From: Acidobacteriaceae bacterium
GTDB taxonomy: Bacteria; Acidobacteriota; Terriglobia; Terriglobales; Acidobacteriaceae
Direction: 5' to 3'
NCBI GenBank assembly: GCA_003138515.1
Contig: PLGG01000065.1
Coordinates: forward strand, 27,116-91,115
DNA: 64,000 bases
Below the pieces are notes generated by a model, which saw only the letters and a list, made by a program, of their open reading frames with translations, had not been told where the DNA came from and did not search any database. Positions 28,491 to 36,482 of the stretch are shown here, one piece after another. The position numbers and the translations under genes were made by a program. Numbering within the stretch: position 1 is the stretch's first letter; each line of letters begins with the position of its first letter.

Positions 28491-29998
28491 CTCCGCTGTT
28501 ACCTGAAACGCTTCCCGAGGATTTCGGCGATTGGGATAGCGAAGCTTCGCCTGCGTCGTCTTTGCCTGTCAACTCCGATGAGTGGGAAGCATGGGCAGCC
28601 GCTCATCCCTTCAACGAGACTCCAAAGCCGCTTGGGAAACCTCTTGATCGCGATGCGGGCAAGGCATCCTTGGCAGACAGGCCGCGTGTCTCGAGCTCAT
28701 CCTCATCTGCGCCGGCCGATATTAAGCAGCCAATAGATTTCAGCGATGGAGATAGAGAAGCATCTCCTGCGTCCAAGCCTGTCAGCTCTCGTGACGAATG
28801 GGAAGCATGGATAGAGGCTCATTCCTTCAGCGAGACTCCTAAGCCGTTTGGGCAATCCGCTGAGCGCAAAGCAATCTTGTCGCCCGCCCGCGAAGCAGGC
28901 TTGCCAACCCGCGAAGCAGGCTTGCTACATTCCGGCAAGCCCCGTGCCTCTGCTTCAGCCGCGGCCGCTCAAGTCCTGGTTAAGGAACCAGAGTTGACCG
29001 TGAAGCCGGTAAATGCGCCGCCCAGCAGCGCTTTGCGCGGGCCGGAGGCCAGCCGTACCGCGATTGAGGCTCCCGTGGCGCAGGGTTCGCCAACCGCCGC
29101 TGCCGTGGATGGAATAGGCAACTTGCCCAAACCCACGGCGACATTGAAACGCGAAGCCGACGAGGCTCTCTTCCAGTGGTATTCATCGAAGGATATCGAA
29201 GTTAAGGGAGAGGAGAAGACGGCGCAGCAGAAGACGGCGAAAAAGAAATGGATCACCGTTGCTGCTGTTAGCCTCGGTGCGATTCTGCTTCTGCTCCTGA
29301 TCCCGCTGTTCTATCACGGATCGAAGTCCGTGGCGAAACCGCCGGTTCAGGCGGTCCCTGCGGCAACAGATTCGCAGCAGACGCCGGATCCGGCGGCTAA
29401 TGATCCTGCAACTGCGGACCAGCGGCTGGCAACCACCGGGAAGCAACCTGCAGCGGACAACCAACCGGCCGATCAACAGAGGGGTCCGAATCCGGCAGAG
29501 GTGCCGACGAAACTGCAGGCGAAAGTCATGGACGATCAACTCACTGCGCCAACACTGATTCCGCAAGGCAATCGGAAGGATGTTGCAGAAGACGCGCCTC
29601 CTCCCGTGAGCCTGGGCGCGGCAGGTGCGGATGGCCTGGGCGGCAGCAGCGCGAATGCCGGCGTCTTGAATGGACACGCACAGCCCGTCGTTAAAGTTGC
29701 ACCTTCCAGACCGTTTACGATTTCATCCGGCGTCGCCGCAGGAATGTTGATTCAAAAGACGCCGCCCATTTATCCGCCCATCGCGAGAGCAGCCCGCGTG
29801 TCTGGCACTGTGGAGCTGCACGCCACGATTTCCAAGAACGGAACGATTAAGGACTTGCATGTTGTGAGCGGGCCGGCCATGTTGCAGCAGGCCGCCGTCG
29901 ATGCGGTGCGGAACTGGCGCTACAAGCCGTACAAGCTCAACAATGAGCCGGTAGAAGTTGAAACAACAATAAGACTGGTGTTCGCCCTTGGCGGATGA
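28469..29998 (+). CDS. TonB-family protein with long cytoplasmic N-terminus carrying a duplicated motif
   Basis: 509 aa. A single membrane helix lies near residues 262-282 (WITVAAVSLGAILLLLLIPLF). The C-terminal 85 residues are a TonB domain (TPPIYPPIARAARVSGTVEL, then DAVRNWRYKPYKLNNEPVEV). The linker is Gln/Pro/Ala-rich, as expected for a periplasm-spanning segment. Unusually, some 260 residues precede the helix on the cytoplasmic side and contain a duplicated motif of about 40 aa with the core DEWEAWxxAHxFxETPKPxG (near residues 35-55 and 107-127). The start is inside the end of the ATPase gene, so the products are probably made together. It would transduce inner-membrane energy or position to an outer-membrane receptor; no ExbB/ExbD gene is nearby. 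Confidence 0.87.
   Translation: MASPEELTPLLPETLPEDFGDWDSEASPASSLPVNSDEWEAWAAAHPFNETPKPLGKPLDRDAGKASLADRPRVSSSSSSAPADIKQPIDFSDGDREASPASKPVSSRDEWEAWIEAHSFSETPKPFGQSAERKAILSPAREAGLPTREAGLLHSGKPRASASAAAAQVLVKEPELTVKPVNAPPSSALRGPEASRTAIEAPVAQGSPTAAAVDGIGNLPKPTATLKREADEALFQWYSSKDIEVKGEEKTAQQKTAKKKWITVAAVSLGAILLLLLIPLFYHGSKSVAKPPVQAVPAATDSQQTPDPAANDPATADQRLATTGKQPAADNQPADQQRGPNPAEVPTKLQAKVMDDQLTAPTLIPQGNRKDVAEDAPPPVSLGAAGADGLGGSSANAGVLNGHAQPVVKVAPSRPFTISSGVAAGMLIQKTPPIYPPIARAARVSGTVELHATISKNGTIKDLHVVSGPAMLQQAAVDAVRNWRYKPYKLNNEPVEVETTIRLVFALGG
28887..28925 (+). repeat. 18-base tandem repeat in the TonB gene
   Basis: CCCGCGAAGCAGGCTTGC occurs twice exactly, at 28887-28904 and 28908-28925, period 21. 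It encodes two copies of REAGL in the cytoplasmic region and keeps the frame. Confidence 0.85.
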
Positions 29999-30176
29999 CG
30001 TACCGTAGCGCGAACGTTGCTCGAACTCTGGGTGCTTCCACGCGGATTCCTCGCGACGACACGCCCAGCATCTCCTCTTCTTTGTTCGCATTCCTGTGCA
30101 AATGTGCGCCCAAACACACTCGCGGCCTTCGAAAAGATTCGTTCTGCACCAACCCTGGTGAAATTCACATATTTAC

Positions 30177-30204
30177 TTGACTTTTGCACTTGCATCCACA
30201 GATT
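30177..30204 (+). promoter_or_regulatory. Candidate promoter of the hairpin-array RNA
   Basis: TTGACT (30177-30182), a 16-base spacer and CAGATT (30199-30204). The -35 is good, the -10 weak. The predicted start near 30211 lies just before the first hairpin of the array. Confidence 0.4.
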
Positions 30205-30210
30205 CGGCAG

Positions 30211-31092
30211 ACGTAAGGTCACAACAACTGATGAGCCTGTAGGGCATCGGGAGTTGGTCGCCGGGACGGTTGGTGGAACGAAAGGCCGATGAGAATCGGA
30301 AAATCGCCGCCAGCCCAGCCAGAGGGTGAAACCTGGGGCGAAAGCCCAAGAGGGATCGCTGGCCGCGCCAGAGATTACAAAAGCCGACGCAAGTCGGAAG
30401 TTGTCAAGCTGGCAGATCCGGAAGGTACGCGAACCGGCGGAAACTGAATACTCATCGACGGCTCAGCTGGCGATGCAAGGTTCGGTTGAAGTTAGGGGCG
30501 TATCAAAGGCCCAGTCGGAGGTAGAGACGCCAGGCGCAAGCCGGGCGAATTGAAACCGGTGAAGCCGGAGGGTGGAACAGCCGATGCGAGTCGGAGGTTC
30601 GCCGCCGGTTTGGCAAATGGGGGCAACAGCCAGCGCGAGCTGGAGGTTGCAGCAGCAGACGGCGCAAGCCCGAAGCTGCAACAACAGCCGGTGAAAGCCG
30701 GAGGTTGTTCTAACCAGCCGAGCTAAAGGATCAAAATCCGGTGTGAGTCGGCAGTTGATCGCCGGCCTTGCCGGTGGAGGGGTCGTTCGGTGAAAGCCGG
30801 ATGGATCGCCATCGGTCGATCGGAAGCGCGCAACACCCGATGCGAGTCGGGGGTTAGCCACCGGTCGAGCCGAGCGGAACCACGCCGATCCGAGCCGGGG
30901 AAGTCGGCCGACGGTCGAGCCGGAGTGCGGGGCAGTAGGCGCAAGCCGAAAGTTCCGTGCCGGCGCAGCCAGAGGAGGGAGCGGCAGCGAAAGCTGCAGG
31001 TTCGCCGCTGGGGGAGCCGGAGGACGCGACAGCCGGTTGTACTACGCGACCATCAAGATTGAAACGCCAGAGGCTTCGGTCTCTGGCGTTTT
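30211..31092 (+). ncRNA. Large structured non-coding RNA: array of GNRA-tetraloop hairpins, about 880 nt
   Basis: No credible reading frame exists here in any frame. Hairpins with a 3-6 bp inner stem and a GNRA loop recur at a spacing of about 49 bases: CCGAT-GAGA-ATCGG (30286), GGGC-GAAA-GCCC (30336), CCGAC-GCAA-GTCGG (30384), GGC-GCAA-GCC (30533), CCGAT-GCGA-GTCGG (30581), CCAGC-GCGA-GCTGG (30630), GGC-GCAA-GCC (30661), CCGGT-GAAA-GCCGG (30688), CCGGT-GTGA-GTCGG (30738), TCGGT-GAAA-GCCGG (30787), CCCGAT-GCGA-GTCGGG (30836), GGC-GCAA-GCC (30938), GCAGC-GAAA-GCTGC (30984). Stems differ in sequence yet stay paired. Many have a second outer stem (AACAAC/GTTGTT around 30680-30709; GATCAA/TTGATC around 30729-30760; GCAAC/GTTGC around 30623-30650) across a small internal loop. 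Shorter GC hairpins alternate with them, for example CTGGC-CGC-GCCAG at 30359. A strong terminator closes the region. Confidence 0.7.
30281..31000 (+). repeat. Degenerate tandem repeat, period about 49-50 bases, about 15 units
   Basis: GNRA hairpins start at about 30286, 30336, 30384, 30533, 30581, 30630, 30688, 30738, 30787, 30836, 30885 (degenerate), 30938 and 30984; two units near 30433 and 30483 have decayed. The average period over the array is 49.9 bases. The shared core after most hairpins is GGAGGTT, preceded by AACAGCC. Confidence 0.75.
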
Positions 31093-31094
31093 CA
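31061..31094 (+). terminator. Strong rho-independent terminator closing the hairpin array
   Basis: Eleven-pair stem AAACGCCAGAG/CTCTGGCGTTT with an 8-base loop containing TTCG, followed by TTTTC. The A-run on the 5' side could make it bidirectional. Confidence 0.85.
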
Positions 31095-31172
31095 ATTTGG
31101 GAGCAAATCTTCCCCGTTCACCCTCGCCAGCGCGGCGTTTCGCGGTCTCCGCTACACTGGCTCAGGGCGAAT

Positions 31173-32306
31173 ATGAAGCTCGGCCTGGGACTCTACCGGC
31201 ACATGCTCAACGACGAATATTACTCATTCGCCGTGCAGGCCGGCTGCACTCACGTCATCGTCCATCTCGTCGACTACTTCCGTCAGGGCCAGGCCAATCC
31301 ATCCAACAATCAGCCCACCGGCGGCAAAGACAAGCCCTGGGGCCTGGCCGGCGATCCCAACCGCCTCTGGACAGCCGCTGAGCTCATCGCGCTTCGCAAG
31401 CAGGTCGAAGCCGCGGGCCTCAAGCTCGAGGGCATTGAAAACTTCGACCCCGCTCACTGGTACGACGTTCTCCTCGACGGCCCCAAACGCGCCGAGCACA
31501 TGCAGAACGTGTTCGCCATTCTGCGCGCCGTGGGCGAAGCCGGCATTCCCACCTTCGGCTACAACTTCTCCATCGCCGGAGTCGCCGGCCGCACCAGCGG
31601 GCCTTTCGCGCGCGGCGGCGCGGAGTCGGTTGGCATGGACGGCCTCGTCGACACACCCATCCCCAACGGCGTCGTCTGGAACATGATTGTCGACCCCAAC
31701 GCGCCTCCGGACACGCTGCCCACCATCACCCACGACGAACTCTGGCGCCGCCTCCAGCGGTTCCTTGAGGAAGCTCTTCCCGTCGCCGAAAAAGCCGGCG
31801 TGCGCCTCGCCGCGCACCCTGACGATCCACCCACCCCCACCATGCGCCGCCAGCCGCGCCTCGTCTATCAACAGGCCATGTACCAGCGCCTCATCGACAT
31901 CTCTCCCAGCCCCTCGAACATGCTAGAGTTCTGCCTCGGCACCCTCGCCGAAATGACCGAGGGCGACATCTACCAGACTGTCGAGCGCTACTCGAGCCAG
32001 CATCGCATCGCCTACGTCCACTTCCGCAACATCGCCGGCAAGGCCCCGCACTATCACGAGACCTTCATCGACGACGGCGAAGTCGACATGCTCCGCATCC
32101 TCTATCTCCTCTCGAAGAACGGCTTCGATGGCGTCGTCATTCCCGACCACGCTCCGCAGATGACCTGCTCCGCGCCCTGGCACGCGGGCATGGCGCACAC
32201 GCTGGGCTTTCTGCGCGCGGGCCTCATGGCCATCCAGCGTGGCTTCAAACCCGAGCCTCTTCCGCGCGATGCCAAACCACGGCAAATCGCCGATTCGCAC
32301 CCCTGA
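31173..32306 (+). CDS. uxuA: Mannonate dehydratase
   Basis: 377 aa. MKLGLGLYRHMLNDEYYSFA, the VHLVDYF segment, GYNFSIAGVAGRTSGPFARG, VRLAAHPDDPPTPTMR (metal-binding His/Asp) and GDGEVDM-like DDGEVDM near the C-terminus match the UxuA TIM-barrel family. The enzyme converts D-mannonate to 2-keto-3-deoxygluconate in hexuronate breakdown. A TACACT box ends 14 bases before the ATG, implying a very short leader and no Shine-Dalgarno site. The SDR at 34329 and the cupin at 35196 fit the same pathway. A longer in-frame extension into the RNA array region is not supported. Confidence 0.9.
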   Translation: MKLGLGLYRHMLNDEYYSFAVQAGCTHVIVHLVDYFRQGQANPSNNQPTGGKDKPWGLAGDPNRLWTAAELIALRKQVEAAGLKLEGIENFDPAHWYDVLLDGPKRAEHMQNVFAILRAVGEAGIPTFGYNFSIAGVAGRTSGPFARGGAESVGMDGLVDTPIPNGVVWNMIVDPNAPPDTLPTITHDELWRRLQRFLEEALPVAEKAGVRLAAHPDDPPTPTMRRQPRLVYQQAMYQRLIDISPSPSNMLEFCLGTLAEMTEGDIYQTVERYSSQHRIAYVHFRNIAGKAPHYHETFIDDGEVDMLRILYLLSKNGFDGVVIPDHAPQMTCSAPWHAGMAHTLGFLRAGLMAIQRGFKPEPLPRDAKPRQIADSHP

Positions 32307-32376
32307 CCGCAGGGCGATGAACCAGATTTGATCTGATTTGAAGGTGCGGCGCTCACAGCCCGCGGGCAGAATGCAT

Positions 32377-33453
32377 CTACTGCGCGTTCAGATGAACCGA
32401 AGCAGTGGGGCAATGAGTGCTGAGCTTTTCCTCGAGCATCGGCAGATCGGCGACATGCCCGTCAGGAACGGCAATCCGCTGGGTGATTTGCATTGAAGTC
32501 GTTCCGTTGAACGATTCAAAAACCAACATCAGTCGAGCCGGTTGATCCATCGCGGCAGTGGCCTTCAACAGGTACCTGCCAGAGAGAATCCACGGCATGT
32601 ATGCACCGTTCGAGAACATGCCCTCGTCGCCAAACCATGTTTCCGGCGAAGCCGCCAGCAGGCGCCGATAGCGGCGGTCAAAGTTGGTGCGTTTGAACCA
32701 GTACGCCACTGCTACAAGCAGGATGATAAAGCCCGTCAAACCGCCTACGATGATCTCGTTTTCTTGCAGGCCTGCGCCGGTAAACAGAGCGCCTAATGCG
32801 AAAAGCCCCACGCACAGCAAAACGAACCCCGAAACGCCCTTCCAACTCCATGGGCCCTCCTTGGCTATCTCCCACTCGCGTTGATTCGCCGCCCATTGCG
32901 CCCATTTCTCCTGCGAGTATTGCCAGTGCGCCCATGGATTGGCGATCACCGCCGACATGCCCCGGTCGTTTCGCCGCGCCATCATGAACAAGATCGAAAG
33001 CATGGGGCCGCAAAAGAGAAGTACAAACCCGCCCAGGCCCACCGGCAGCCATGTCCACGCAGTTGGAAGCACCAGGGATGCAGCCGAGCAGATAAGCAGG
33101 AAGACCACGAGACGCCAAATCCACTGGTAGACCTTGTGCCGGTTGAAGCTGACCAGCCTGGCCGACGGAGGCAGCGCGGCAACATGCGCGTCGGTGATGC
33201 GGACGATAAAGATACTCGATCCGCACGCCACGGCCAGCAACGCCACAAACCCTGCAATTCCTTGCACGAGGGGTGACCGGCTCAGGGTGCCATTCACAAT
33301 CACATAGGCGGTGCCCGCAACAACCGCGACGATCAGCAAAAATCCGCCGCCCAGTTTCAATGTGGTCTTGGCGGAGTAGAGCGGGCTCTTCCGCCAGCCG
33401 GCGTAAGCGCCGGCGATCGTCAGAAAGCAGAAGATCAGCAGAGCAATTTGCAT
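32377..33453 (-). CDS. Multi-pass membrane protein, function unknown
   Basis: 358 aa. Hydrophobic helices lie at about residues 1-20, 33-55, 62-85, 110-160 (two) and 205-250 (two), followed by a soluble C-terminal domain (about 110 residues) with YAWILSG-like YMPWILSGRYLLKATAAM and a predicted beta-rich end. No family recognised. It stands alone and convergent with uxuA. The middle Trp-rich loop (WAHWQYSQEKWAQWAANQREWE) is notable. Confidence 0.72.
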   Translation of the reverse strand: MQIALLIFCFLTIAGAYAGWRKSPLYSAKTTLKLGGGFLLIVAVVAGTAYVIVNGTLSRSPLVQGIAGFVALLAVACGSSIFIVRITDAHVAALPPSARLVSFNRHKVYQWIWRLVVFLLICSAASLVLPTAWTWLPVGLGGFVLLFCGPMLSILFMMARRNDRGMSAVIANPWAHWQYSQEKWAQWAANQREWEIAKEGPWSWKGVSGFVLLCVGLFALGALFTGAGLQENEIIVGGLTGFIILLVAVAYWFKRTNFDRRYRRLLAASPETWFGDEGMFSNGAYMPWILSGRYLLKATAAMDQPARLMLVFESFNGTTSMQITQRIAVPDGHVADLPMLEEKLSTHCPTASVHLNAQ

Positions 33454-33720
33454 GGTGTGTGTCCGGCGCGGAATGCGCGGCGATCAGGCTTTTTGTATAG
33501 CTAGACCCGTGCGCTCGGCAATCATGCGAGCAACTTTCTTGGGACGGAAAAACGTGTACGACGAGAATCTCGCTTCGCTTCCGTCTTTCGCGTCACGATC
33601 TCCGCCTCGGACGCCCGGAGTGCCAATTGTACGCGAGACACTCGCCCTCACGATGCTCCATCCAGGTCATCCGAGCGAGCTCTTGCCGCCGCGGATTTGA
33701 AGAGCGCGGCTTGATCGACT

Positions 33721-33734
33721 CATAATGAGAAAAC
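33721..33734 (+). promoter_or_regulatory. Possible leaderless promoter of the DUF4180 gene
   Basis: CATAAT (33721-33726) then 8 bases then ATG. The spacing is one or two bases longer than in the other cases, so a 1-2 base leader is possible. Confidence 0.35.
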
Positions 33735-34127
33735 ATGGGATCAGGTATGGTTGCATCTTCATATAACTTGCATGGCGTGCGAATCTTCGAATGTCCATCG
33801 AACGGGCCAGCCGTCCAGTCCGAACAAGATGCCCTCGCAATTCTAGGCGAAGCCATGGCGCAGCAGGCTGAAATGGTTCTGCTTCCAGTCGACCGGCTCT
33901 CTCCATCCTTTTTCGAGTTGCGCACTGGGCTCGCCGGCGCAATTGCGCAAAAGTTTGTGACCTACGGGATGAGGCTCGCTATCATTGGCGCCATCTCTCC
34001 GGTGGCGCTTGAAAACCCCGCCCTGCGAGCGTTTGTCAATGAATCGAACCGTGGAGATAGGATTTGGTTCTTGGAAAGTACAGGAGAATTGGGAAAAAGG
34101 TTACAAGCGCCAAATAAGCCTGCATGA
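33735..34127 (+). CDS. DUF4180 domain protein
   Basis: 130 aa, a single small domain. The SPSFFELRTGLAGAIAQKFVTYGMRLAIIG core with the later GDRIWFLES is what I recall for DUF4180, a STAS-like cytoplasmic family of unknown role. It is flanked by an unrelated membrane protein and the SDR, with no overlapping neighbour, so its job is not clear from context. Confidence 0.78.
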   Translation: MGSGMVASSYNLHGVRIFECPSNGPAVQSEQDALAILGEAMAQQAEMVLLPVDRLSPSFFELRTGLAGAIAQKFVTYGMRLAIIGAISPVALENPALRAFVNESNRGDRIWFLESTGELGKRLQAPNKPA

Positions 34128-34328
34128 CGGTCATCTTCTGCGACTCACACTGCCGCTCGCGGTCTGCAAGTTCCGCGTTGCTGGTGATTGACCGTCCAAC
34201 CGGCGCAACCACCGAGTCATCATTCCGACGGCCCCGGAGTTGATGTGCTCTTGAAATCGGATCGGATTGGAGAGCAGAGGCTTTTGCCCTCTCCCCGCTT
34301 CGCTCGCACATAATAAAGACATCAAGAC

Positions 34329-35141
34329 TTGCGGCGTGGCACAAGCCGGAAAGGACTCCAGCCCCTGACCTCCCAGGAAACATTCCTCGATCGATTCAGC
34401 CTGAAAGGAAAATCCGCACTTGTCACGGGCTCATCCCGCGGATTGGGCGCTGCCATCGCCGTCGCCTTCGGTGAGGCAGGCGCCAACGTCGCCGTTCACG
34501 CCTCCAGTGCCCCGCCCGCGGCAACGCAGCAAAAGTTGCTCGCTCTCGGCGTCAAGTCCATTGCCCTCGCCGGCGATGTCGGCGACGCGGCCGTCTGCGC
34601 GCGCCTCGTTGAAGAAACCGTTCAGCAACTCGGGGCCATCGACATTTTGGTCAACAACGCAGGCATCATTCGCCGCGCGCCCGCCGCCGATCATTCTGAA
34701 GAAGACTGGAAAGCGGTCATCGACGTCGATCTCACCAGCGTTTTTCGCCTCACCCAGCATGCAGGCCGCCACATGCTCGCGCGCGGCTCGGGAAAAATCA
34801 TCAACATCGCCTCGCTGCTCACCTTTCAGGGCGGAATTCTGGTTCCCTCCTACGCCGCGGCCAAGGGCGGTGTCGGCCAGCTCACCAAGGCCTTCGCCAA
34901 CGAGTGGGCTTCGAAGGGCGTCAACGTCAACGCCATCGCCCCCGGCTACATGGACACGGACAACACCGAGGCGCTGCGCAATAATCCGGAGCGCGCCCGG
35001 CAGATTCTCGAGCGCATTCCCGCCGGCCGCTGGGGCAAGCCTGAAGACCTGGCCGGCGCTGCCGTCTTTCTTGCCTCCCCGGCCAGCAATTACGTCCACG
35101 GCCACATTCTCGTAGTGGACGGAGGCTGGCTCAACCGGTGA
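34329..35141 (+). CDS. SDR-family dehydrogenase, KduD-like (2-deoxy-D-gluconate 3-dehydrogenase type)
   Basis: 270 aa. The Rossmann motif VTGSSRGLGAAIAVAF (TGxxxGxG), NNAGIIRRAPAADHSEEDW, the catalytic Ser/Tyr/Lys (IASLLTFQGG, then SYAAAKGG) and C-terminal LASPASNYVHGHILVVDGGWLNR match the KduD/UxuB-like SDR group. It would interconvert keto and hydroxy forms of a hexuronate-derived acid with NAD(H). The start is uncertain: TTG at 34329 is the longest, with CATAAT 14 bases before it; a CTG at 34365 with AAAGGA upstream is possible. The cupin gene follows 54 bases later. Confidence 0.82.
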   Translation: MRRGTSRKGLQPLTSQETFLDRFSLKGKSALVTGSSRGLGAAIAVAFGEAGANVAVHASSAPPAATQQKLLALGVKSIALAGDVGDAAVCARLVEETVQQLGAIDILVNNAGIIRRAPAADHSEEDWKAVIDVDLTSVFRLTQHAGRHMLARGSGKIINIASLLTFQGGILVPSYAAAKGGVGQLTKAFANEWASKGVNVNAIAPGYMDTDNTEALRNNPERARQILERIPAGRWGKPEDLAGAAVFLASPASNYVHGHILVVDGGWLNR

Positions 35142-35195
35142 TTCTATCCATTGCGGCTTCCCGCCCACGCGGCCGCCGCGCATGAGGGCGAAAAA

Positions 35196-35534
35196 ATGAG
35201 CGAACCCGGAGTCATCTACACTGCCACCAACGCAACCGGGACCACCACCCCCGAGCCGGGTATGATCCGCCAGGTCCTCGCCTATAATCCGCACCTCATG
35301 CTTGTGCGTCACACCCTTGAGAAGGGTTGGAAGGGCGCGCGCCATAGCCATCCCCATCATCAAATGGTTTATGTCGTGCGCGGACACATCCTCTTTCAGG
35401 CTGAAGGCAAAAGCTGGGAGATGCGCGCCGGTGACAGCATCGTCGTCAACGGCGGCGTCGAACACGAGGCCTCGGCTGTCGAAGGTTCCGAGGTTCTGGA
35501 CGTCTTTACCCCTTACCGCCAGGAGTACGCTTAG
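35196..35534 (+). CDS. Small cupin protein, KdgF-like
   Basis: 112 aa, a single cupin beta-barrel. The metal-binding motif is KGARHSHPHHQMVYVVRG (His residues for a divalent ion) and the second motif is GDSIVVNGGVEHEASA. KdgF-type cupins open unsaturated uronates from pectin or alginate into linear keto acids, which fits its place after the KduD-like SDR and near uxuA. The ATG at 35196 is favoured; an upstream TTG at 35151 is also open. Confidence 0.75.
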   Translation: MSEPGVIYTATNATGTTTPEPGMIRQVLAYNPHLMLVRHTLEKGWKGARHSHPHHQMVYVVRGHILFQAEGKSWEMRAGDSIVVNGGVEHEASAVEGSEVLDVFTPYRQEYA

Positions 35535-35597
35535 CCTGCGGTTGCTTTCCCTTTGTTACCTGGTCCGCCCCCATCGGGCTTTGGAGGTTTTTTGAGA

Positions 35598-36416
35598 ATG
35601 ACCACGATATTTCGTTGGCTCTTGTCACTCGCGGTCGCCGGTGCTTGCTCGGCAACTTTGATCGCTCAGCCGCCACCGCCTGCTTCCGGCGTTACTGGCA
35701 TCGCGCACATCGCCTTCCGTGTCAGCGACCTCGATCGCGAAATCGCCTTCCTCGGCAAGCTCGGCTTTCAGCAGTCCTTCACCATGACCAACGCCGGCAA
35801 AACCGCCGAGGCCTTCATCAAGATCAACGATCGCGAGTTCATCGAGCTGTATCCCCGAACCGATCCCTCGCAGCCCCTCGGCTGGTTGCACGTTTGCTTC
35901 GAAGCCGGCGACCTGAACGTGTTGCAGCACTACTACGCCACAGAAGGCCTCAACCCCTCGCCCGTGCGCAAGGCCGCGGCCGGCAATCTCATCTTCTCCT
36001 TTAACGATCCCGAAGGCCGCATCACCGAATTCACGCAGTACATGCCGGGCTCGCGCCATACTCTCGACGTCGGGCAGCACCTCGGCCCCGCCCGCGTCTC
36101 CACTGAGCTAATGGGAATCGATCTGCCGGTAAGAGAAGGCGCCGCGATGAAGGAGTTTTATGCCGACCTCGGCTTCGAAGCCGAAGACACGAACGGCAAC
36201 GTGCGCCTCACCACGCCCGGCGCGCCTGACCTGCACATGGAGCTGCGCGCTCCCGGCCCCGGCTCACAACCGGAGTTCCTCTTTCTCGTTCCCGACGCGA
36301 AGAAAGCATACGAAGCGCTGGAGTACGCGGGCGCCAACGCGCAACGCAACGGCGGACTCGTCTTCGTCCGCGATCCCGACGGCAATCTCTTCATCTTTCT
36401 TGCAACCGGCCGTTGA
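35598..36416 (+). CDS. Secreted VOC (glyoxalase/bleomycin-resistance) superfamily protein
   Basis: 272 aa. A signal peptide (WLLSLAVAGACSATLIAQ) is followed by two VOC domains: the first from GIAHIAFRVSDLDREIAFLGKLGF with FNDPEGRITEFTQ, the second from ELMGIDLPV with VRDPDGNLFIFLA at the end. Metal-ligand Glu/His positions are only partly kept. Export is unusual for this fold. It closes the uronate gene group and could act on a periplasmic sugar or aldehyde; the substrate is unknown. Confidence 0.75.
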   Translation: MTTIFRWLLSLAVAGACSATLIAQPPPPASGVTGIAHIAFRVSDLDREIAFLGKLGFQQSFTMTNAGKTAEAFIKINDREFIELYPRTDPSQPLGWLHVCFEAGDLNVLQHYYATEGLNPSPVRKAAAGNLIFSFNDPEGRITEFTQYMPGSRHTLDVGQHLGPARVSTELMGIDLPVREGAAMKEFYADLGFEAEDTNGNVRLTTPGAPDLHMELRAPGPGSQPEFLFLVPDAKKAYEALEYAGANAQRNGGLVFVRDPDGNLFIFLATGR

Positions 36417-36482
36417 CGGGCAGAAAGAGAGCATTCTTTTCTGGAAGCGCAAGAACGAATAGAGGACGGCGACGCTCGGCGG

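Noticed and set aside
30211..31092. CRISPR array
   Set aside because: Units have a regular period, but the repeated part itself varies with compensating changes and there is no constant repeat with unique spacers; no cas gene is near.
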